Shown here: positions 45,063 through 55,048 of the stretch, piece after piece
Layout of the letters: every line of letters starts with the position of its first letter
Numbering within the stretch: position 1 is the first letter of the stretch
Assembly (NCBI RefSeq): GCF_030272615.1
Contig: NC_081409.1
Coordinates: 531,128,291-531,192,290 of the forward strand
DNA from: Cryptomeria japonica
Taxonomy: Eukaryota > Streptophyta > Pinopsida > Cupressales > Cupressaceae
Direction: 5' to 3'
Length of the DNA: 64,000 nucleotides
Notes under the pieces: model-generated
What the model saw: the letters and a program-made list of their open reading frames with translations, nothing else
The model's database searches: none
What the model was told of the DNA's origin: nothing
Translations under genes and position numbers: made by a program

Positions 45063-46526
45063 TGACAATTGTATGCGGAAAAAGCGGGTCGATAGAAATC
45101 AATATGTGAAAAACGGAGCTCTATGGAGCCTTGCTCACACACACACAGGACTTCTTGGTGCAAGCTATGGAGTAATGAAGTATCACTCAGCATCCCAAGG
45201 TTGGTCCCATGGTTCTCTATCTTACACGGTCCCTCAAACCAACGTTTTTGCTCTCAGATCACTGAGAAAAATGGTTTAGGGATGGCAAATGCAAGAATGA
45301 GGGATGCTTTTGATAGATTTTAGAATGAAATGCATCCTAAGCTATGCATGATCTTAAAATGCAATAAACTAGATTATAAGATGACAAGGTTAGTATAAAT
45401 ACTATCCTAACATGATATATTAGTCTATGATTGAGCTAAATGATAAAGAAAGTATTCTAAACATGCATATTTAGACTAATTCCTAGTTAAAGAGAGGCTA
45501 AAATGACGAGCATAAAAATGATATATGAAAGCTTGAATGTATTTGAGCATAAGTACGATACTACAAACTTGGATTGATCTTTTTTAAAATGGAGGAATGA
45601 GAGCTCTATTTATAGCAAAAACAGGGCAATGGATGGTCAGGATTGAAAGAGTTGATCAAGGGTTGAGTTTGAAAGTTGGGGATCCATGTTTGCAATTTGC
45701 ACCAATGAAATGGTGACAAGTGTCAACATAGGGTTGGGTTGAGAGAAGGGGTTGGAAGCATTAAATGTCTGAGAAGACCTAATGGTTATCTAGAGATAAG
45801 GGTTAAGCTTAAGTTAGGATTACCCATTGGATTAAGAGTTAATCCAAGGATAAACTCTTGTGCAAATGATTAAGAGATAATCATGGTCAAAGCATTAAAG
45901 GCTTGATGAGACCCTTGGGTTGGATGAAGGTTAAGTTAGGCAAAAAGTCTCTAACCATGTAAGAGGGTTGAATTAACCATTAATGGTTTGGGAGACTTTG
46001 GGGATATTAAGTGGTTGAAGACTTGAAGCCTTTAATGGTTATCAAAGACTTTAAGGGTTTGAGAAGTGACTTCCCTTTGTTTAGGGATGTGACAAAGTTT
46101 AGAAGATGGGTTAGGTTAATTTAGAAGTGATTAGAAGGGTCTAGAAGAAATTAGGAAGGGGTTTAGGAAGGCAAGTGGGAGATGTAGGAAAATGCAAGTG
46201 GATGGAGGGATAATAGGATTTAATTGAAATAAAGTTAATTTAATTCAATTTGGTTGTAATTTGGGGAAATTAAATAAATTAGATTTATTCAATTTAGGAT
46301 AACTATTTAATTAAATTTGAATTTAATTAAAAGTGGATAGGGGGGGTTTAATTGAATAAAATGATTTATTCATTAAATGGGTATAGTGAATTTAATTTAA
46401 ATAAATTGAGTAATTTACTTAATTAAATAGAGGAATGTGGATAATTTAATTAAATTGGATTCAATTAAATAGAGAAATGAACATAAAATATTCATTTAGG
46501 AATATGGTCATTTTTATACGTCTACA
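45063..46526 (-). repeat. 3' LTR of element B
   Basis: Starts TGTAGACGTA on the minus strand after the PPT. The other end is placed at TGACAATTG (45063) because that gives TG...CA ends and lies next to element A's coding start; it cannot be checked against a 5' LTR here. A minus-strand TATA-like box, GCTATAAATAG, lies at 45606-45616. Confidence 0.55.
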
Positions 46527-46542
46527 TTTTGCCCCTCTTTGA
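46527..46542 (-). other. Polypurine tract of element B
   Basis: Minus-strand TCAAAGAGGGGCAAAA directly before the LTR start TGTAGACG. Confidence 0.7.
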
Positions 46543-46702
46543 AGTGATGTGTGTGCACATGTTATTTCAAATAAAATGATGTGTTATCGTGATTTATGAT
46601 CAAATGCAATTTTTGCGTCGCTCTTATGATTTGTAAGTCATGCCCCAGATTTGATTCGATGCATGATACCCCAGATTCGATATTTGATGGTGATGCCCCC
46701 TC

Positions 46703-46806
46703 GGGAGATGAATCAATATTTTGAAAATTTTTGACTGAATGTGATGATTTGTGTGTAGGGTGTATGATTTTGTCTATGTGAAATGTTTTAAATTGATTCA
46801 TCTCCC
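46703..46806. repeat. Perfect 15-bp inverted repeat near the element B 3' end
   Basis: GGGAGATGAATCAAT at 46703-46717 and its exact reverse complement at 46792-46806 enclose 74 bases. A shorter repeat of different sequence stands at the matching place in element A. Confidence 0.75.
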
Positions 46807-46889
46807 AATAATTTACAGATTTTAGGGTATAGGGAAGACCGCGACCACATTACATGTCCGGTTGGCTAACCCTAATTTCACTTTCCTCC

Positions 46890-46897
46890 TATAAAAG
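46890..46897 (+). promoter_or_regulatory. TATA box of the antisense PMD gene
   Basis: TATAAAAG on the plus strand, 74 bases before the ATG of exon 1, leaving room for a transcript start near 46920 and a leader of about 50 bases. Its direction is opposite to the element's pol genes. Confidence 0.6.
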
Positions 46898-47119
46898 GGG
46901 AAAAGTGTTTTAATTTGATTCATTTGTGCATTGTTAACTTTGGAGAAAGAGAATTTGGTCTGAAGTCAAAATGCCTATTCCGTATTCCAGACATCATTTT
47001 GAGCGTGTTCGGAGGTACCGAAGACCTGCCGCGTATGGACCACCAGTAAGTCAACACTTTTGACCCTTTTTTGATTTTTGATTTGGTTGTTTTTGGTTAG
47101 TTTTTTATTTTTGAAATTC

Positions 47120-47590
47120 GGTTTTAGCGTTTTAGCGCGTCAAAGTCTTAAAGTAGCGCATACGAAAATTTAAGTAGCGCATCAAGTTGATTTTTAGGGC
47201 TGTGTCCGAAATAAAATAGGGTAGCGCATAGAAAGTCTAGGTTAGCGCAGGGAGTGAAAATAGCGCATGTCGAACATAGGGTAGTGCTTCAGGTCACCAG
47301 GGTAGCGCGTAGAGTAGACCTAGCGCATAGGGGCCACAAGGGTTCACATGGGTAAGGGGTTTTAGCGCGTAGGGTAAATCTAGCGCATACGGTCAAACAG
47401 GTAGTGCCGGCGAGGCATAGGTTAGCGTGTTGATAGGGTTTAGCGTATAGGGTAGGTTAGGTGGCGCATGGGGGGAAAAGATTAGCATGTAGAGTCAGTC
47501 TAGCACATAGGGTGAATAGATTAGCGCGTAGGAACAATAGCCTAGCGCGTGGGTAGATTTTAGCGCAGCAGGAATCTGTTTTAGCGCATC
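47120..47590 (+). repeat. TAGCGC motif array in the intron of the PMD gene
   Basis: Fourteen exact TAGCGC words, mostly TAGCGCATAGGG or TAGCGCGTAG, plus about eight one-base variants (TAGTGC, TAGCGT, TAGCAT, TAGCAC) over 470 bases. Spacing is irregular, about 15-45 bases. All are on the same strand. Confidence 0.85.
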
Positions 47591-47809
47591 TGAAAAAAAA
47601 ATTTGCGAGATGAGCTGATTTGTGAAATTGTTGTGTCATGCTGGCATGATTTTTATGGATTTGTCCAATATGAGTGTTGATATAACTTGTTTTGATTTGC
47701 GATATGTCAAGTTATGCATAGATATCAATGTGTTGTGTGGATCAAAATATGAATTGTGTTTGCACTCTGTTTCAAGTTCAATGTGTGAAGCCTGATTTGT
47801 GTTACAAGC

Positions 47810-47965
47810 TGATATGGGTTGGGAACTTGAGTTGTTTTACAAGCTGATATGGGTGGGAAACTTGAGTTGTTTTACAAGTTTATGTGATTTGGAGACTTGA
47901 GTTGTGTTACAAGTTTTGATATGGTTTTTGAGAACTTGAGTTGTGTTACAAGTTGATATGAAATG
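47810..47965 (+). repeat. Short tandem copies AACTTGAGTTGTxTTACAAG in the intron
   Basis: Four or five imperfect 33-48 bp units of the type GGGAACTTGAGTTGTTTTAC followed by AAGCTGATATGG lie just upstream of the 3' splice site region. Confidence 0.7.
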
Positions 47966-49930
47966 ATAGGATTTTGAACTTGATGTAGATGAGCAAATTG
48001 TTTCATGTTGTTGATGTGAATTTGATTTTGATATCTTTGTTTTGATATGGAAACTGATATTGGATTTGTTTTGCTTGTTGACAGGAGCGCTTGGGTGTGG
48101 TTCAGTCGCGGGAGCGATTTCCAAGGCCGTGGACATTGATACCGTGGTTGACCCAGGCCGACCTTGATATTATTGAGAGATGCAGTTTGACGTCCCTTTT
48201 GGATATGCCTCGGTTCACTGTGAACCGGGGGCTATTGACAGCACTTGCAGAGAGGTGGCACAGCGATACGAACACCTTTCATTTTGCCACAGATGAGATG
48301 ACAGTCACACTAGAGGACTGTTACAGGATCCTGTGTATTCCCGTAGTAGGTGCACTACTACCATATGAGCAGTTAGAGGAGGGTGGTACAGAGGCACTTC
48401 GCCACATCTTTCACGATGAGACAGTCTGCGGATATGAGATCCTGTGGCAGGAGTTCTTAGACCTGGATTATGCACCCCTTCCATCAGTACTGGCAGGGTT
48501 TATTGGTGGATTCCTTTGTCCTAATCGCAGGTCAAAGGGATTCTCTATGGAATGGGGGCTGGTATTAGAGGAGATGGTGACATAGGGCCAGAGGTTTTCA
48601 TGGGGATCAGCTATGCTAGCCCATCTATACAGGGGCCTGCATGAGGTGGTATACCTTGGTTACGGCAGTTTGTCAGCTGGCGTGACACTGTTACAGGTAT
48701 GGTGCTGGGAGCACATTCTGGCTACTAGGCCCTTAGCGGACAGAGATAGGCCCATGGGATGCGCATATGCTTATGGATACAGGGGTCTAGTTGTCCAGCG
48801 GAAGCTGGGCAAACTAGAGCATTGGAGGAGAGTGTTGGATGACATCGATACGGTCACATGGCGACCGTATACAGGGTGTGAGGTATGGGCGGAGGACGGG
48901 CTGGAGATGCCCTACGTGTTCATGATGAGATATCTGATTGGGAGGACCCCATTTGTTATTGAGAGGTTTGTGGTGACCAGAGTTTTGAGACAGTTTGGTC
49001 ATCAGCAAGGCATACCTCAGGGGGCTTGCTTATATGCACGACGGAAGTAGGACATATCAGATTGGGGCCCGACCATTGATAGCGCGGTGGCGGTGGAGGA
49101 GTTTGTCCATTTGGCGGGTCAGATATGGGATTATGCCCCAGAGATTTTGGATGCGGGCATGACTGATGAGTTCACGAGATTGTTTGCTGCGTGAGCGGTA
49201 GCCAGGATATCTGATCCCGAGGAGATGCGACCGGCATTCGATGATGATGATGAGGAGGGAGAGGGAGATGATGAGGATGATGGAGATGATGGAGGAGGAT
49301 GATGAGGGAGAGGAGTTAGAGGGAGGCAGGGAGAGGAGTTAGATGGAGATGCTAGTTGCAGTGGGGGGGACTGATGAGGTGATGTGACCAGTGCAGAGGA
49401 GGAGGACAGATGTGCTCCCACCTCCAGCACCGAGGACAAGCAGAGTGAGAGGGGATGCCCTTGCATAGGTACCACTACAGGTTTAGGTTCCTACTCATGT
49501 TGAGGATGCTCAGATTCGGAACCTGCAGGTGACTGTACAATAGCTGCAGGCATAGGTTTTGACATATCAGCAGTAGATTGCACAGTTGACCACTGAGCAG
49601 GACACAGAGATAGAGCGGAGGGGGCAAGCGGAGGAGCTTGTAGCCAGTGTGCAGAGAGTAGCGGTGGGTGGTCCGATGAGTGACACCCTGAGAGAGCTAT
49701 CATTGAGAGCTCAGGAGGCAGAGTATTACCGGCGGCATTATGAGGCTGTGGTACCCAGGGATCGTCGAGTACAGAGCTTCACACAGTCGAGATCTAGTCG
49801 ATCTTGAGATACTGGGTCACGATCCGAGAGCCAAGGTGTGACAGGGCCACCGAGACAGGACCCTCCTGGAGATCCAGGGGTGAGGACATCTGGAGCTAGA
49901 CCATCTCCATCAGGGGATAGTCATACTTGA

Positions 49931-51312
49931 GAGACATGGTCTCTGTTGTATTTTTTATCATTGTATTCTTTGTAATGGACACAATGATGATATATATTTT
50001 GTACATTTTGATCATTTTTGAGATATATATATATATATATGGCACCATTTTCTTTGATCATGTGGTGTGTTATATGGATGCATGTTATGTGGGTTATTTC
50101 TATACTTTATGATGATGCAATGCTTAAATGTATGATGCAGGATGTATGCTTTTTAATATGTTTGTGAGATGTATCTTGAAAATGAGATGTATGACTTGAT
50201 ATGCTGTGCGATGTATCTTGAAAATGAGATGTATGATATGATATGTAATTAAATGTAAAATGATATGCAACTATGTTTAAAATGAGATGCAATTAATTTG
50301 TAAAATGATATACAACTAATTGGAAAATGATATGCAATGAATTGTTTTTGGTAGCATCCTCATTCTGCATTTGCCATCCGATATAGCCATATGGTGTTTG
50401 CTTTCTTTGTAGGTATCATCATTGAGCATTGATTTGTTTAGGATATGTTGAAAATTTATACAAGCATAATGGTATAATTGAACCATGATGACCTGAGAAA
50501 AATTTACATGATGTTTTTATTTTGCAAGATAGCACAAGCGTCAAGGTATAATTAAACCAGGACGACCTGAGTGCATATTGCGTAAACAGACAAGATTAAA
50601 TCATTTGTATGCATGAAGTGGAATCAGGCCTTCAGTGATATTTGATGTATCACGTCTCGAGGAAAGTATTCACATAGTACAATTGATCGGCTCCCAGATA
50701 GAAGACTAAGAAAATATTGGAAGTTCCCCATGATCTCTAGCTGTGAAGCATTTAGTGAGACAAGGAAGAGAATCCAATAATTGAAAAAGTTCAAAATGCA
50801 AAACTAGTCAAGATTTTTATGCTATAATGCAACATTCAGTACTTCAGAACATCATCCATCCTTGGTATTTTTTTTGTGAATTGTGTTTTGCTTTGTGATG
50901 AAGTGTAGTTTTGGTTGTTGGATGCCATGCTTCTGTGTTTTGCAAATAGTTTTGATATCTTGAATGCTCGCAATTTTTGACGATTTTAATGCCCCTAGTT
51001 TTGAGTGTGCCTCTTGATGTGAATATGTACAGTGATTTCCAAGCCATGGTGGAATGTGGTAAGAGTATATATATGGATAACCCAGGATAGTGACTACGCT
51101 AAGTATGTCCTGAATGGATATGTGCTAAGTGTCGGGCGATGGCCGATAGTGTTTTTATGGATAAAATGGTATGGAGATAGATAAAGGAGCCGTTCTTTCA
51201 CAAGAGTGCCTATTTACCAGGTTTTCACCATTTGTTTTTATTGTACTTTGTGTTTTTGCTTTTTCTGGATTTTTTTTTTTTGGCTTGTTTTGGCTTTTTC
51301 CATGCACTAGGC
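49931..51312. other. Non-coding region between the PMD gene and integrase
   Basis: The two genes converge here. 49931-50060 would be the PMD 3' untranslated region. 50160-50340 holds short repeats of AAAATGAGATGTATGAT/AAAATGATATGCAA type. No gene seen. T-rich sequence near 51270 lies just past the integrase stop. Confidence 0.5.
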
Positions 51313-51315
51313 TAC

Positions 51316-52764
51316 TTAAGTGTAGTAATTCTTCAGATGGATGTTGTTAGTTGGTTTGTCGAGCACATCTCCTTCTGAAGTTGTTAGCTGATAGGCACCT
51401 GATCCATAGACTGATATGATGACATAGGGACCCAACCAGTTAGGTTCAAATTTCCCTTTCTTTTCTCGATCTTGCTGATTTCTTGGATTTTCTTTGAGGA
51501 CTAGGTCACCAACTTTGAAGTTTCTGGGAATGACCTTGTGATTGTAGCTCCTGCACATGCATTGCTGATATGCTTTGAGATGAGTATAAGCACGCTGATG
51601 TCGTTCATCTAATAGGTCAAGTTCTTGCAGTCGGTTAACTCGATACTCTTCATCTGGGATTAATCCTTTCAAAGAGACTCTGAGAGATGGGATTTCTACC
51701 TCCAGGGGTAAAATAGCTTCGGATCCATATACCAATGAGTATGGTGTTGCTCCTGTAGGTGTGCGGATGCTGGTTCTGTATGCCCAAAGTGTTGGATTGA
51801 GTTGGACGTGCCAATCTTTGTCAGCATCATTCACTGTTTTCTTTAGGATTTTCAAGATTGTCTTGTTGGATGCTTCTGCTTGACCATTTCCCTGTGGGTA
51901 GTATGGTGTAGAGAACCAATGTTGGATTTTGAATTTTTCGCATAGTTCTTGTAAATCTTGGTTTTTGAAAGGTCGTCCATTATCTGTGATGATTGAACTT
52001 GGAATACCATATCTGCAAATTAGATAATTAAGGATAAAAGAGGCAATTTGTTTCCCAGTCACTGTGGTCATGGGAACTGCTTTGATCCATTTGGTAAAGT
52101 ATTCTGTTGCTGTTATATTAAACTTGTGTCCATTTGAAGATGAAGGATGAATTTTGCCAACTAAGTCTAGTCCCCACTGACAAAAGGGCCAGGATGTTGT
52201 AAATGGTTGCAGTTCCTGTGCTGATGCGTGTATCAGATTGCCATGGATCTGGCATTTAGGACATTTCTTGACGAAGTGATATGAGTCTTTTTCCATTGTA
52301 GGCCAGTAGTATCCCATCCATAGAAGCTTTTTAGCAAGAGTAGTACCACTTGAATGTGTTCCACAAATACCTTCTTGAAGCTCATGTAAAGCAGAATCGG
52401 AATCATTACGATCAAGGCAACGAAGAAGAGTACCATCTAGACCTTGACGATACAAAGTATCAAAGGTAAGGGTGTAACGGGCAGCTTGCCGGATAAAGTT
52501 ACATTTTTGGTTACGGGATTGGTCAATTGGTAAGATATTGTGCTTGAGGTAGTCGTATATTGGTCCATATAGCGGAGAATCTGAACCAGTCAAGGCATAG
52601 ATAACCTGGGATTCAGAGTGGTCATAGGCTAGGGAGAACAGTTGCTCTACCAGGAACTCGCAATGACTCTGTTGCTTTGGAATTTGTAGTAATGAAGCGA
52701 TAGTAGCCATTGCATCGGCTGCTTTGTTGTTTAACCTTGGTATTTGCTCGAAGGTGATGTGCAC
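51316..52764 (-). pseudogene. Element B integrase and end of the second RNase H
   Basis: A 482-residue open frame without stops. It begins in the last helix of RNase H (LNNKAADAMATIASLL), then has the H2C2 zinc-binding region (HELQEGICGTHSSGTT, CPKCQIHG) near residues 130-180. The catalytic core follows: Asp in WGLDLVGKIHPSS, Asp in SSIITDNGRPF, Glu in GQAEASNKTI, the DDE triad. A GPY/F-like C-terminus (WLGPYVI) follows. Integrase joins element DNA to the chromosome. It is part of the pol polyprotein; the frame upstream (stop at about 52765) shows the polyprotein is dead as a whole, although this part is intact. Confidence 0.9.
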
Positions 52765-52770
52765 AAAATA

Positions 52771-53688
52771 CTATTTGAAGTCATCCACCATTCGCTTGTA
52801 GGGTAGTAGCTTGTCATCCTTTGTCTGATAGTTGTTGTTGATTTGATTGACGACTAGTTGTGAGTCTCCGTAGACTTTTAACTCTGTGATTTTCCATTTG
52901 ACAACCATCTTGATGCCTATAACCAATGCCTCATATTCAGCCACGTTATTTGTGCATGGGAACATAAGCCTATATGATCTTGGTATAGTGTGTCCTTCAG
53001 GAGTGATGAATAGAATGCCAGCACCTGAACCATGTTGTGTGTAGGATCCGTCAAAGTATAGGGTCCATTGTTTGGTAGAAAGAGCAAGAACGTCCATGTC
53101 TGGAAATTCAATCTCCATGGTTTGTTTTCCTGGTAGTGGTGCTTCAGCCAGCTGATCTACAATTGCTTGTCCTTTGATGGCTCGTCTTTCTATGTATTGG
53201 ATGTCGAATTCACTGAGAATCATGACCCATTTAGCCAATCGGCCTGTAAGAGCTGCCTTATTGAGTAGATATTTGAGAGGATCAATTTTTGCGACTAGTT
53301 TAATGGTGTGTGCTAGCATATAATGTCGGAACTTCTAAGATGCGAAGACCACTATTAGGCAAGCCTTTTCAATGAATGTATAGTTGAGTTCATAGCCATT
53401 CAATGTCCTACTGATATAATATATGGCCCGCTCCTTTCCTTATTGATCTTCTTGTGCCAATAGTGCCCCCAGCGACATATCTGTTGTTGAGATATATAGG
53501 ATCAGTGGCTTTCCTGCGACTGGTGGTACTAGAACTGGTGGATTCATCAGGTACTATTTGATTTGGTAAAAAGATTCTGTACACTTGGTCTCCCATTTGA
53601 ATGGTACATTTTTGTGTAGTAAATGGTTAAATGGTAGACTTTTATCTACTAGTTGAGCGATGAATCGTCTGATTGATTGAAGTCGTCC
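52771..53688 (-). pseudogene. Element B RNase H and second (archaeal-type) RNase H
   Basis: In the same frame as integrase, with stops at about 53328, 53443, 53550 and 53687. The first RNase H follows RT (LILYISTTDMSLGALLAQED). After a connection segment a second one begins: WTLYFDGSYTQHGSGAG (Asp), NNVAEYEALVIGI (Glu), VYGDSQLVVNQI (Asp). The three acidic residues are kept. Two RNase H domains in tandem are characteristic of Tat-type Gypsy elements. Confidence 0.85.
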
Positions 53689-54030
53689 TTATAGAGATCT
53701 GAGTTGACTGATATTCTTTGGTGGTGGCATGTCCATAATGGCTTGTACCTTTGCTGGATCTACTTCGATACCTTTAGCTGAGACTATATAGCCTAGTAAC
53801 TTGCCTGATGTAACCCCGAAGACACACTTCTTAGGGTTGAGCCTGACTTGGAATTTCTCCAATCGATCAAAGATCTTTGTTAGGATGCTAAGATGTTTTG
53901 CTCTGGTGAAGGATTTAGCTAGTAAATCATCCACATAGTCTTCCATGAATGTGTGCATCATGTCATGGAATATTGTTGTCATTGCTCTTTGATAAGTGGC
54001 CCCTGCATTCTTTAAGCCAAAAGGCATAAC
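53689..54030 (-). pseudogene. Element B reverse transcriptase, C-terminal part
   Basis: Begins in the middle of RT motif B (VMPFGLKNAGATYQRAM), contains the active-site box YVDDLLAKS and the thumb LNPKKCVFGVTSGKLLGY. It is cut at 54030 by the chromovirus insertion; the N-terminal half resumes at 63419 in the same frame. Confidence 0.92.
54026..54030. repeat. Left target-site duplication of chromovirus C
   Basis: ATAAC, repeated exactly at 63419-63423. Removing 54031-63423 rejoins the RT reading frame. Confidence 0.95.
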
Positions 54031-54535
54031 TGTCATGCCCAAAATTTAGGGCAAAAACGGAACGATTTTTTTTTTTTAAATACTAATTAATTAACAAGTT
54101 CGCTCACACGACAAGCTTTAATGAATTTGCCATAACTATATTCGAGCTAATTCTGAAACGAACCAAGCATCGATTATTGTTTAATTATATTTGCGGAAAT
54201 CTAACTGGTCTAATTTTATCTCCACGAGATACCTAGTCATTAAATTTTATTAAAATCAATCACATTAAAGAAATAGGAGAGGAAAATTAATTCAATTTCC
54301 AATATGACTATATAGTCTAAACATCCTTTTTTAAATTTTAATGCTCTAATTAAATTAACTAGGGGCAAAATTAAGCATTTATCACATTAAATACATTTGA
54401 AATTATAATACTAGGCTTTATTCTTAAAATTGTATATTTCTCTTTCTTTTACCTCCTATTGGAAATCATGCGGAGGTATTTATATATTTAAATCTCTATT
54501 AAATACTTACTCCAAAAAAAAAAAAATACAACCAG

Positions 54536-54544
<9 letters not shown>

Positions 54545-54580
<36 letters not shown>
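54545..54580 (+). repeat. (GT)n microsatellite
   Basis: About 18 uninterrupted GT units within the 3' LTR of element C. Confidence 0.9.
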
Positions 54581-54582
<2 letters not shown>

Positions 54583-54848
54583 TAATCCTTTAAAAAATAA
54601 TAACTAACTAATATAATAGTCAATATTTTTCCCACCCTAATTAGGGATCTATTTTTTTTTTTTTATATGTATATTAAACAACTCTAAACTATCATTATAT
54701 TTTTATTTCATTTACCCTAGCCCTACCCGGGCTAGGGTTTAATCTCTTTGTTTTTATTACCACCAAATTTCCACAGGGCCGAACCCCCATGGCGGCGGCC
54801 ATTTTTTTTTGTTGCAGGTTTTGGTGAAGGGCGACGGGCCAAGGGCGC

Positions 54849-55048
54849 CACTGTGTGAACGCACAGTGGCAGCGCGGCACCACTGTGTGTCCACACAGTG
54901 GGAGCCACTGCCGGCTCACACCACTGTGTGTCCACACAGTGGCGGCCGCGGCCAACACTGTGTGTCCACACAGTGGGAGCCGAAGTGGCCCACACTGTGT
55001 GTACGCACAGTGAAAGCCGCGTGGCCCACACTGTGTGCACACACAGTG
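54849..55048. repeat. Six palindromes CACTGTGTG-N-CACACAGTG
   Basis: 20-bp near-perfect dyads start at 54849, 54881, 54922, 54956, 54993 and 55029, with spacing of 32-41 bases. The outer half-sites CACTGTGTG and CACAGTG are constant; the centre varies (TCCA, AACG, TACG, CACA). They lie in a GC-rich island within an otherwise AT-rich LTR. Confidence 0.9.

Larger units (their letters stand above)
46971..49930 (+). pseudogene. Plant mobile domain (PMD, MAIN-like) gene, antisense within element B
   Basis: Exon 1 (46971-47045) encodes 25 residues (MPIPYSRHHFERVRRY ...) and ends at a GTAAGT donor. The intron ends TTGACAG at 48084, and exon 2 continues in the same phase. Exon 2 carries the PMD: WTLIPWLTQADLDIIERC, LLTALAERWHSDTNTFHFA, then DEMTVTLEDCYRILCIPVVG, and later FVIERFVVTRVLRQFGH. 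This is the pattern of plant MAIN proteins and of ORFs in plant Gypsy and Mutator elements, where the domain's role is unsettled but tied to silencing. After the PMD come an acidic Asp/Glu stretch (49227-49310), a coiled-coil part (LTTEQDTEIERRGQAEELVA) and a Ser/Pro-rich tail ending at 49930. Stops at 48583, 49048 and 49192, two more near 49541 and 49574, and 49805 are of CAG/CGA-to-stop type; one shift lies in the acidic repeat. Confidence 0.8.

Noticed and set aside
40794-46526. Three-LTR tandem element made by LTR recombination
   Set aside because: LTR A and LTR B share only the PPT/LTR border and general layout, not sequence over their length.
47120-47590. TAGCGC array as CRISPR or ordinary microsatellite
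   Set aside because: The motif is too short and the spacing irregular; the spacers are not of equal size.
48091-48585. PMD ORF starting at TTG as an intronless gene
   Set aside because: A phase-matched upstream exon with ATG, donor and acceptor explains the start better.
53408-53596. 62-residue ORF on the minus strand within the RNase H region
   Set aside because: It is in another frame; the pol frame with stops carries the recognisable RT/RNase H sequence.
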